From assembly GCA_934465295.1 (NCBI GenBank), contig CAKSKU010000001.1, forward strand, positions 1 to 64,000: a stretch of DNA of 64,000 nucleotides, in the 5' to 3' direction. The translations under genes were made by a program, and so were the position numbers. The notes under the pieces were generated by a model. The model saw nothing but the letters and a program-made list of their open reading frames with translations. It had not been told where the DNA came from and ran no database searches. Of the stretch, positions 33,217 through 41,081 are shown in pieces (the first letter of the stretch is position 1; every line of letters begins with the position of its first letter). The DNA is from an uncultured Oscillospiraceae bacterium (GTDB taxonomy: Bacteria > Bacillota > Clostridia > Oscillospirales > Ruminococcaceae).

Positions 33217-35664
33217 TTGGCTGGTGAAAAATATATTGCCGCTGTTGCGGTGAGCAATACATCGCTTTATTTTGACAGACGGTACAAATATATAGTTCCG
33301 ACCGAGCTTGAAGAGATCGTCCGCCCCGGGTGCAGGGTCGTTGTTCCTTTCGGAAAGGGCAACCGAAAAAGGATAGGCGTTGTGGTTCGGCTTGATCTGA
33401 CGGCAGAGCTTTCGGCAGAGGAAAATCTGTCGGCTTTTAAACCGATACGTTCGGTCGTGGACAAAGAACCTCCGCTTAATGCTGAAATGCTTGATCTTAT
33501 GATGTGGCTGCGCGAAACAACGCTCTGCACATATTTTGAAGCGTTTCGTGCGCTTATCCCGATAGGTCTCAACGTCGATTATACGGAAAGATATATTATG
33601 GCAGGAGGAGAGCTTCCGTCGGAGACTGTTCTTTCGGACAGTGCCAAAAAGGTATGGAAAAACTTCTGCGAAGATGTATCGACTATCGAAAGTGCAAAGG
33701 GTGCAGACATTGCCGAGCTTGTTGACAAAGGCTTTCTTATCGAAAACGACGACATAAAGCGCCGCAAGAAAGATGATACTGTTAAAATGCTTCGGCTTAC
33801 TGAGGAATATCTTGCCGAAAGCGGTTCTTTCAAGGTTTCCGAAAAGGGAAGTGCTGTTGTTGAGCTTCTCGAGGGCTGCGGAGCTGCTTCTGTTAAAGAA
33901 ATATCTTATATCTGCGGTGTTTCGTCGAGCGTTATTTCGACGCTGAAAAAAAATCATATCGTTGAGACATTTGAAAATGAATATATCAGCGACCCTGTTG
34001 TTGATATAACGGAAAATGTCGACGATATCGTTCTTTCCGATGAACAGCAGAATGCATTTGACGGTATTTCTTCGCTTATCGATGAGGGTAAACCACAGGC
34101 GGCTCTGCTTTACGGAGTGACCGGCAGCGGAAAAACCTCGGTATTTATAAAGCTTATCCAATATGTTCTTGACAAAGGACGAAATGTAATAATGCTCATT
34201 CCCGAAATTTCGCTTACACCGCAGGTCGTGAGAAAATTTCAGGGGCTTTTCGGAAACAAGGTTTCCGTTATGCACAGCAATCTTTCGCTTACGCAAAGGC
34301 TCGATGAGTTCAAGCGTGTAAAAGCAGGCAAGGCTCGTATCGTTGTCGGTACACGAAGCGCTGTTTTTGCACACCTTGATAATATCGGGCTTATAATTAT
34401 GGACGAGGAAGGTGAACAAACCTACAAATCCGAGTCCTCGCCCCGCTATAATGCAAAGGATATCGCAAAAAAGCGATGCGTGACGCACAATGCTCTGCTT
34501 CTTATGGCATCGGCTACTCCGTCTGTTGAAAGCTTTTATTACGCTCAAAGCGGCAGGTACAAGCTTTTCACGATGAAGCGGCGTTATTCTCAAAATAAGC
34601 TTCCCGATGTTGAGATAATCGATCTTGCGACGGAGGGCTTTTATGACAGCTCGGCGATCTTATCCGAACGGCTCGTTGATGAGCTTTCGATCAATCTTGA
34701 CAGGGGAGAACAGAGTATTCTTCTTCTCAACCGAAGGGGCTATCATACTTTTATTAGCTGCTGCGACTGCAAACAGACTGTGACCTGTCCGAACTGCAGT
34801 GTTCCGCTGACATATCACAAGGTCAACAATATGCTTGTTTGCCATTATTGCGGTCATATTGAAAATATGATAACGGTTTGTCCGAACTGCGGCAAAAATC
34901 ACATAAAGCAGACAGGCTTCGGCACTCAAAAGGTCGAGGACGAAGTTGCGAAGCTTTTTCCGAATGCGAGACTTCTGCGAATGGACGCTGACACGACATA
35001 TTCACGGACGGCATACGAAAAGAAATTCCGTGCATTTGAAAACGGCGAATATGATATTATGCTCGGCACTCAGATGATCGCAAAGGGACTTGACTTCCCG
35101 AATGTGACTCTTGTAGGTGTTGTTTCAATAGATAAGGCATTGTTTTCGGGCGATTTCCGAAGCTATGAGCGGACTTTTTCACTTTTAACGCAGGTCGTGG
35201 GACGCTGCGGAAGAGGAGAAAAACAGGGACGTGCTTACATTCAGACCTTTGTACCTCAGCATTATGTTATAAACCTTGCGGCAAAGCAGGATTATGAGGA
35301 ATTCTACCATCAGGAGATAGAAATGCGGAAAACGCTGCTCTATCCACCGTTCTGCGACACCTGTCTTATTGAGCTTTCCTCGGAGATCGACAGCTGCGCA
35401 CAGGTCGCATCGGTCTGCTTTATGAACAAGCTTAAGGAAAAGATCGACAATGATAATATCAGGATGCCGCTTGTTGTTCTTGACCCGTCACGATGTACAT
35501 ACGAAAAACTGAACGGCAGATACAGATACAGGATAATTATAAAATGTAAAAACAACACTGCTTTCCGAAGCTTTATCGGAGATGTATATAAAAGCTGTTC
35601 AAAACTTCGTGAATTTGCAAATGTCAGGGCATATATAGATATAAACGGAGATATAAGCATTTAA
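33217..35664 (+). CDS. priA: Primosomal replication restart helicase PriA
   Basis: 815 aa. N-terminal 3'-DNA-binding domain (VAVSNTSLYFDRRYKYIVP), winged helix near 220-260, then superfamily 2 helicase. Walker A is VTGSGKTSVF near 303. Motif II reads MDEEGEQTYKSES near 390, with Gly where PriA normally has His (DEEH). A zinc-binding insert with cysteine pairs (CCDC, CPNC, CHYC, CPNC) spans about 515-565. The RGEKQGRAYIQTF region (motif VI) lies near 665. It reloads replisomes at collapsed forks. Start TTG at 33217 with GGAGG 9 bases upstream. coaBC, which sits between rpoZ and priA in B. subtilis, is absent. Confidence 0.95.
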   Translation: MAGEKYIAAVAVSNTSLYFDRRYKYIVPTELEEIVRPGCRVVVPFGKGNRKRIGVVVRLDLTAELSAEENLSAFKPIRSVVDKEPPLNAEMLDLMMWLRETTLCTYFEAFRALIPIGLNVDYTERYIMAGGELPSETVLSDSAKKVWKNFCEDVSTIESAKGADIAELVDKGFLIENDDIKRRKKDDTVKMLRLTEEYLAESGSFKVSEKGSAVVELLEGCGAASVKEISYICGVSSSVISTLKKNHIVETFENEYISDPVVDITENVDDIVLSDEQQNAFDGISSLIDEGKPQAALLYGVTGSGKTSVFIKLIQYVLDKGRNVIMLIPEISLTPQVVRKFQGLFGNKVSVMHSNLSLTQRLDEFKRVKAGKARIVVGTRSAVFAHLDNIGLIIMDEEGEQTYKSESSPRYNAKDIAKKRCVTHNALLLMASATPSVESFYYAQSGRYKLFTMKRRYSQNKLPDVEIIDLATEGFYDSSAILSERLVDELSINLDRGEQSILLLNRRGYHTFISCCDCKQTVTCPNCSVPLTYHKVNNMLVCHYCGHIENMITVCPNCGKNHIKQTGFGTQKVEDEVAKLFPNARLLRMDADTTYSRTAYEKKFRAFENGEYDIMLGTQMIAKGLDFPNVTLVGVVSIDKALFSGDFRSYERTFSLLTQVVGRCGRGEKQGRAYIQTFVPQHYVINLAAKQDYEEFYHQEIEMRKTLLYPPFCDTCLIELSSEIDSCAQVASVCFMNKLKEKIDNDNIRMPLVVLDPSRCTYEKLNGRYRYRIIIKCKNNTAFRSFIGDVYKSCSKLREFANVRAYIDINGDISI

Positions 35665-35706
35665 TATATATCGTATCAACATACCTAAAATTGGAGGAAT
35701 ATAAAA

Positions 35707-36177
35707 ATGGCACTTAGAAATATTGTCAACAGGTCGGAGGATGTTCTTCATAAGAAGTGCAGACCTGTTGAAAAATTTGATGAAAAGCTCGGTATTTTAC
35801 TTGACGATATGGCAGAAACTATGTACAAGGCAAAAGGCGTTGGACTTGCTGCTCCGCAGGTAGGTATTCTCCGCCGTGCGGTCGTTATTGATGTCGGCGA
35901 TGGCTTGGTTGAGCTTATCAATCCCGAGATCATAAAGAAGGCTGGAAAGCAGAGAGGCATTGAAGGCTGTCTTTCCTGTCCCGATCAATGGGGATATGTT
36001 GTTCGTCCTATGTATGTTACTGTAAAGGCACAGGACCGTACAGGCAAGGATATTGAGTTCAAGGCAAAGGAATTTTTTGCAAGAGCTGTCTGCCACGAGC
36101 TTGACCATCTTGACGGACATCTTTTCACCGAAAAGGTTGATGAATTCGTTGACCCTAAGGATCTTGAGGACGCATAA
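35707..36177 (+). CDS. def: Peptide deformylase
   Basis: 156 aa. It removes the N-formyl group from nascent proteins with a divalent metal. Motif 1 is GVGLAAPQVGI (about 43-53). Motif 2 reads EGCLSCPDQW, where most enzymes have EGCLSVP, but the metal-ligand Cys is kept. Motif 3 is CHELDHLDG, supplying two His ligands and the catalytic Glu. GGAGG precedes the ATG. It is adjacent to fmt, its functional opposite, as in most bacteria. Confidence 0.96.
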   Translation: MALRNIVNRSEDVLHKKCRPVEKFDEKLGILLDDMAETMYKAKGVGLAAPQVGILRRAVVIDVGDGLVELINPEIIKKAGKQRGIEGCLSCPDQWGYVVRPMYVTVKAQDRTGKDIEFKAKEFFARAVCHELDHLDGHLFTEKVDEFVDPKDLEDA

Positions 36178-36195
36178 TCAAAAGGAGAACGCTCA

Positions 36196-37134
36196 ATGAA
36201 TATAGTTTTTATGGGAACTCCCGATTTTGCTGTTCCTTGTCTTAAGGCGCTTGTTGAAAGCGGTGAAACCGTTTCGGCTGTATTTACACAGCCTGATAAG
36301 CCTAAGGGCAGAGGTATGAAGCTTCTTCCTCCGCCTGTAAAGGAAACTGCTTTGTCATACGGTATTCCTGTTTATCAGCCGACGAGCTTGAAAAAAGGTG
36401 AGGATGCCGAGCAGTCTCTCAAGGTCTTGAAGGATATCGCTCCCGACCTTATTGTAGTTGTTGCTTACGGAAAGATCCTTCCGAAAGAGATACTTGACCT
36501 GCCGAAGCATTTTTGCGTGAACGTTCATGCTTCGCTTCTTCCGAAATACAGAGGAGCGGCTCCCATTCAGAGAGTTGTACTTGACGGAGAAAAGGAAACA
36601 GGCGTTACAACGATGCTTATGGCAGAGGGTCTTGATACGGGAGATATGCTTCTTTCCGCAAAAACAGAGATAGGCGTGAACGAAACAGCTTCCGAGCTTC
36701 ATGACAGGCTTTCCGAAATGGGTGCAAAGCTTCTTCTTGATACGGTAAAAGCTGTAAAGGATAGCAGCATTACACCTATACCTCAGGACGATTCACTTTC
36801 AAATTATGCAGCAATGATAACCAAGGATATGTGTCCTATTGATTTCACACGCTCCGCTGCCGAAATTCACAGACAGATATGCGGTCTTTCTTCATCGCCG
36901 TGCGCTAAAGCAATGTACAACGGCAAGTTTCTGAAGATATACAAGTCGGAGATGACGGGTGAAAAATCAGACGCTGCACCGGGAACGGTTGTAAACGAAA
37001 AGAACTTTACAGTTGTTTGCGGCGATAAAAATACAGTTACTTTCCTTGAAATTCAGGCAGAGGGCGGCAAACGTATGAAAACCGCTGATTATCTCCGCGG
37101 AAAGCCTGTTGCAAAGGGAGAAGTTCTTTCCTGA
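36196..37134 (+). CDS. fmt: Methionyl-tRNA formyltransferase
   Basis: 312 aa, full length. It formylates Met-tRNAi using 10-formyl-THF. MGTPDFAVPCLKAL opens the hydrolase-like domain. The catalytic block NVHASLLPKYRGAAPIQ lies near 107-123, with the catalytic aspartate in AEGLDTGDM. The C-terminal tRNA-binding domain starts near 205. AAAGGAG lies upstream of the ATG, 18 bases after def. Confidence 0.97.
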   Translation: MNIVFMGTPDFAVPCLKALVESGETVSAVFTQPDKPKGRGMKLLPPPVKETALSYGIPVYQPTSLKKGEDAEQSLKVLKDIAPDLIVVVAYGKILPKEILDLPKHFCVNVHASLLPKYRGAAPIQRVVLDGEKETGVTTMLMAEGLDTGDMLLSAKTEIGVNETASELHDRLSEMGAKLLLDTVKAVKDSSITPIPQDDSLSNYAAMITKDMCPIDFTRSAAEIHRQICGLSSSPCAKAMYNGKFLKIYKSEMTGEKSDAAPGTVVNEKNFTVVCGDKNTVTFLEIQAEGGKRMKTADYLRGKPVAKGEVLS

Positions 37135-37174
37135 AATTCGCATATCGTTTTGTGTCCGAAAGGAGAAACGGTCA

Positions 37175-37861
37175 ATGTTTTATGATCCAACTTATATTCT
37201 GGTAATTCCTGCACTGATATTTGCGCTCATTGCACAGTGCATGGTCAAATCGACATTTAACAAATTCAGCAAGGTTTACAACAGACGTGGTGTTACCGGT
37301 GCTGAAGCTGCCCGAAAGATACTCGATGAAAACGGACTGTATGATGTTCGCATTGAGCGTATCAGCGGGGAGCTTACCGATCATTATGACCCGAGGACAA
37401 ACGTTGTTCGGCTTTCCGATTCTGTTTATAACAGCACATCGGTTGCGGCTGTCGGCGTTGCGGCTCACGAAACGGGTCACGCAATACAGCATTCGGTCGG
37501 ATATGTTCCGATTAAAATACGCAATGCGATACTTCCTGCGGCGCAGATAGGTTCGCAGGCGGCAGTCCCTCTTGTACTGATCGGACTTATTTTCAGCCGT
37601 TCACTTGGCTTCCTGATCGATGTTGGCATAATCGTTTATGTTGCTGTTGTACTTTTTCAGCTTGTAACGCTTCCTGTTGAATTCAATGCGAGCGGAAGGG
37701 CTTTGCGCATACTTGAAGAAAGCTATATACTCGAAAATGACGAGAACAAAATGGCTAAGAAAGTCCTTACGGCTGCTGCAATGACTTATGTTGCTGCCCT
37801 TTTCTCGGCATTGACTACACTGCTGCGTTTAGTGCTTATTTCAAACAACAGAAGACGCTGA
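37175..37861 (+). CDS. YugP-type neutral zinc metallopeptidase (membrane)
   Basis: 228 aa. An N-terminal membrane helix (about 5-22) is followed by a cytosol- or periplasm-facing zinc domain with HETGH (AAHETGHAIQHSVGY near 94). Two or three further membrane segments lie between 120 and 225. This is the zinc metallopeptidase 2 family of B. subtilis YugP; the substrate is unknown. AAAGGAG is 9 bases before the ATG at 37175; the frame is open a further 22 codons upstream but lacks a ribosome site. It is inserted between fmt and rsmB, which are neighbours in B. subtilis. Confidence 0.9.
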   Translation: MFYDPTYILVIPALIFALIAQCMVKSTFNKFSKVYNRRGVTGAEAARKILDENGLYDVRIERISGELTDHYDPRTNVVRLSDSVYNSTSVAAVGVAAHETGHAIQHSVGYVPIKIRNAILPAAQIGSQAAVPLVLIGLIFSRSLGFLIDVGIIVYVAVVLFQLVTLPVEFNASGRALRILEESYILENDENKMAKKVLTAAAMTYVAALFSALTTLLRLVLISNNRRR

Positions 37862-37886
37862 GATCTATAAAGGAGAAAAAGCTGAT

Positions 37887-39200
37887 ATGAAGTCTGCAAG
37901 AATGCTCGTTTGCGAACTGCTTGAAAAGCTTGAAAAAAGTGCATATTCAAACCTTGCGCTCGACGGAGTTTTGCAGAGTCCCGATGTTTCAGCAAGGGAC
38001 AAAGCTTTTATTTCACGTCTTTTCTATGGTGTTATCGAACGTAAAGCAACGCTTGACTATATAATTTCACTTTACAGCTCTAAGCCGATACAAAAGCTTG
38101 ATGCTGTCATTCTTGAAACGCTTCGTATGGGAATTTACCAGCTTTTATATATGGATTCCGTTCCCGACAATGCCGCAGTGAACGAGTCGGTCGAGCTTGT
38201 AAAGCAGCTTGGAAAAAAGAGTGCAGCGCCATTTGTGAATGCTGTGCTTCGCAGCTTTATAAGAGATGATAAAAAATTTGCATTACCAAAGGATAGAATA
38301 CAGAAATTCTGCGTTGAATATTCCTGCTCGGCCGATCTGGCGAAGAAGCTTATAGATCAGTACGGTGAAGATAAGGCTTCGGAATTCTTGAAGCGGTCAC
38401 TTGAACCGCACAGGCTTTATCTTCGGGTAAATAACACTAAGATCGATTGCGATTTGCTTGCTGCTGAGTTTGAGAAAAGCGGTATCGCTGTAAAAAGATG
38501 TGAGCTTCTTGATAACTGTCTTGAAGCAGAGCCTTTCGGTTCAGTTGAGAATAACGAGCTATTCCGCAAAGGCTTTTATCACGTTCAGGATCTTTCATCA
38601 CAGCTTTGCTGTGCGGCACTTGACCCTCAAAAAGGGGAAAAAATACTTGATATTTGTTCCGCTCCTGGTGGAAAGGCATTCACCGTTACAGAGATGACCG
38701 GCGATGAATGTGAGCTTTACGCCTGTGAGCTTCACGATAAAAGGATAAAGCTCATAAAAAGCGGAGCTGAACGTCTTGGACTGAAAAGTATAAATGCTTT
38801 ACAGAATGATGCTAAGGTATATAACGAAGGTTTTCCGAAATTTGATAAGATACTATGCGATGTTCCTTGTTCCGGAACGGGAGTTATTCGTTCAAAGCCT
38901 GAGATAAAGTATTCGGACACAAAGAAATTTGACGGTCTGCCGAAGATACAATATGATATCCTATGTATGGCTGCTAAATATCTCAAAGTCGGTGGTGAGC
39001 TTGTTTACTCGACCTGCACGGTTCTGAAAGAAGAGAATGAGCTTGTGATCGATAAATTTTTGGAGGAAAACAAAGATTTTGCGGGAGTTCCGTTCCTTTC
39101 GGAGATAGGTGTTCCGTTTGGAGGATACAAAGCTTCGATAATTGCCGAAAGCTTTGATTGCGAGGGCTTTTTCATAAGCAAAATACGCAGGATAAACTGA
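37887..39200 (+). CDS. rsmB: 16S rRNA (cytosine-967-C5)-methyltransferase
   Basis: 437 aa. It has an N-terminal NusB-like RNA-binding domain (about 1-135, ending near FVNAVLRSF) and a C-terminal Rossmann methyltransferase. SAM motif: LDICSAPGGKAFT near 250. The two catalytic cysteines lie in DVPCSGTGVIRSKPE (motif IV) and YSTCTVLKEENE (motif VI). It makes m5C967 in 16S rRNA. AAAGGAG lies before the ATG. Order fmt-(yugP)-rsmB-rlmN. Confidence 0.95.
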   Translation: MKSARMLVCELLEKLEKSAYSNLALDGVLQSPDVSARDKAFISRLFYGVIERKATLDYIISLYSSKPIQKLDAVILETLRMGIYQLLYMDSVPDNAAVNESVELVKQLGKKSAAPFVNAVLRSFIRDDKKFALPKDRIQKFCVEYSCSADLAKKLIDQYGEDKASEFLKRSLEPHRLYLRVNNTKIDCDLLAAEFEKSGIAVKRCELLDNCLEAEPFGSVENNELFRKGFYHVQDLSSQLCCAALDPQKGEKILDICSAPGGKAFTVTEMTGDECELYACELHDKRIKLIKSGAERLGLKSINALQNDAKVYNEGFPKFDKILCDVPCSGTGVIRSKPEIKYSDTKKFDGLPKIQYDILCMAAKYLKVGGELVYSTCTVLKEENELVIDKFLEENKDFAGVPFLSEIGVPFGGYKASIIAESFDCEGFFISKIRRIN

Positions 39201-39225
39201 AATATTTACCTATGAGGTGACATTT

Positions 39226-40251
39226 TTGAAAAAAGATATACTTTCTTACTCGCTCGGGGAGCTTGAAGCTGCGCTTGCTGATATTGGTGAGAAAAAATTC
39301 CGTGCAAAGCAGATATATGAGTGGCTTCATGTACAAAGAGTGTCGGAATTTGACAAGATGAGTAATATTTCATTGTCATTGCGCACAAAACTTGATGAAG
39401 AATTTTATATAAATAGTATAAATATAGTAAAAAAGCTTGAATCTCACATAGATAATACTGTAAAATATCTATATGAGCTTTCGGACGGCAATCATGTTGA
39501 ATGTGTTATGATGGAGTACAAGCATGGAAACAGCCTTTGCATTTCGACGCAGGTCGGCTGCAAAATGGGCTGCCGTTTCTGCGCCTCGACCATTGCAGGC
39601 TTCAAACGTAACCTGCTTCCGTCGGAAATGCTTTTACAGATCTACACAGCCGAAAAGGAAAGCGGCAAGCACGTTGACAGCCTTGTGCTTATGGGCATTG
39701 GTGAGCCGCTTGATAATTTCGACAATGTTGTAAAGTTTTTGCAGCTTCTTTCGTATGAAACAGGCAAGAATATGAGCCTGCGTCACGTTTCGCTCTCGAC
39801 CTGCGGACTTGTGAACAGGATATATGACCTTGCGGAATATAAATTCGGACTGACGCTTTCTATTTCGCTCCACGCAGTAACGGATAAAAAGCGCAGCGAG
39901 ATAATGCCGGTAAACAACCGTTTCTGCATCAGTGAACTTTTGCAGGCTTGCCGTGATTACATTGATAAAACGGGCAGAAGGATAAGCTTTGAATATTCCG
40001 TTATCCATGGGGTGAACGATTCGCCCGAAGATGCGGCAGGGCTTATAAAGCTGCTAAAAAATATGAACTGCCACGTTAATCTTATCCCTGTAAATGAGAT
40101 AAAGGAACGTGATTTCAAGGCAGACAGAAAATCGCTTGAAAAATTTGAGGAAATGCTCATAAAGGGCGGTCTCAATGCAACGACAAGGCGCACTCTCGGC
40201 GCTGACATAAATGCCGCCTGCGGACAGCTCAGGCGTGAATACGAGATCTGA
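39226..40251 (+). CDS. rlmN: Dual-specificity RNA methyltransferase RlmN
   Basis: 341 aa radical SAM enzyme forming m2A2503 in 23S rRNA and m2A37 in some tRNAs. The [4Fe-4S] motif is CKMGCRFC near 109. GIGEPLDNFDNV and SLSTCGLVNRI are family motifs. The mechanistic second cysteine is probably the one in NAACGQLRREYE at the C-terminus. The start is TTG at 39226: GAGGTGA sits 6 bases before it, and the GTG 9 bases upstream lies inside that ribosome site. Confidence 0.95.
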   Translation: MKKDILSYSLGELEAALADIGEKKFRAKQIYEWLHVQRVSEFDKMSNISLSLRTKLDEEFYINSINIVKKLESHIDNTVKYLYELSDGNHVECVMMEYKHGNSLCISTQVGCKMGCRFCASTIAGFKRNLLPSEMLLQIYTAEKESGKHVDSLVLMGIGEPLDNFDNVVKFLQLLSYETGKNMSLRHVSLSTCGLVNRIYDLAEYKFGLTLSISLHAVTDKKRSEIMPVNNRFCISELLQACRDYIDKTGRRISFEYSVIHGVNDSPEDAAGLIKLLKNMNCHVNLIPVNEIKERDFKADRKSLEKFEEMLIKGGLNATTRRTLGADINAACGQLRREYEI

Positions 40252-40280
40252 TATACCGTGAAAGGATGGTGAATACTGCG

Positions 40281-41003
40281 ATGTATGCTTTTTCCGATAC
40301 AAATATTGGCTTGACACGAAAAGAAAATCAGGACAGAGTCCGTACAGGAGTTCTTGCAGATGATGCGGTATTTGCCGTGATCTGTGACGGTATGGGCGGA
40401 GAAAATGCTGGAAGTGAAGCGAGCGAACGTGCAATTCAGGTCATTTACGACCGCATCACAAAGGTATTCCGCCGTGATTATGATGACAATTCCGTAAAAA
40501 ATCTGCTCATTTCGGCTGTGACGACTGCAAACGCTGTTGTATACGATGTTGCGTGGTCGGACGAAAATATGTCGGGAATGGGAACTACCTGCGTTATTGC
40601 GCTTAAAGTCGGCGGCAAGGTTCATATTGTGAATGTCGGCGATTCCCGTGCTTATCGCATTGGTGAAGATATCAGCCTTATCACAAAGGATCATACTGTC
40701 GTTATGCATATGTATGAAAAGGGCGAGATATCTTATGAAGAAATGAAAAATCACCCTCAGAAGAACTACATAACCAAGGCTGTCGGCGTCAAGGATATGA
40801 TCTCACCCGATTATTTTGTGCTTGATGCAGATGAGGACACGGCTATTCTTCTGTGTTCGGACGGGCTGACAAATAATTGCAGCGAGGACGATATGCTTAA
40901 GATAGTTTCTTCGGCTTCGCCCGAGGATATCCCGTCAAAACTAATAAAAATTGCGCTTGAAAACGGCGGCAATGATAATATATCCGTTGCCGTCATAAAA
41001 TAA
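40281..41003 (+). CDS. prpC: PP2C-family serine/threonine phosphatase
   Basis: 240 aa, a minimal bacterial PP2C. Metal-site motifs: SDTNIGLTRKENQD (1-19), ICDGMGGENAG near 37, NVGDSRAYRI near 120, LCSDGLTNN near 190 and GGNDNISVAVI at the end. It dephosphorylates targets of the kinase encoded 78 bases downstream. An in-frame GTG 15 bases upstream exists; the ATG at 40281 starts the conserved domain cleanly and has GGTG about 10 bases before. The rlmN-prpC-prkC order is conserved in Firmicutes. Confidence 0.94.
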   Translation: MYAFSDTNIGLTRKENQDRVRTGVLADDAVFAVICDGMGGENAGSEASERAIQVIYDRITKVFRRDYDDNSVKNLLISAVTTANAVVYDVAWSDENMSGMGTTCVIALKVGGKVHIVNVGDSRAYRIGEDISLITKDHTVVMHMYEKGEISYEEMKNHPQKNYITKAVGVKDMISPDYFVLDADEDTAILLCSDGLTNNCSEDDMLKIVSSASPEDIPSKLIKIALENGGNDNISVAVIK

Positions 41004-41081
41004 ATAATGGTTTTCCTATTTAATTATCGGAAAATCGTCTTTCATTGAATTAAGGACGAATTTTTTACAGGAGTGAAGTTA

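Noticed and set aside
32995..34593. 532-codon open frame on - opposite rpoZ and priA
   Set aside because: Covers two clearly real genes antisense, has no motifs and an atypical His/Arg/Phe-rich composition.
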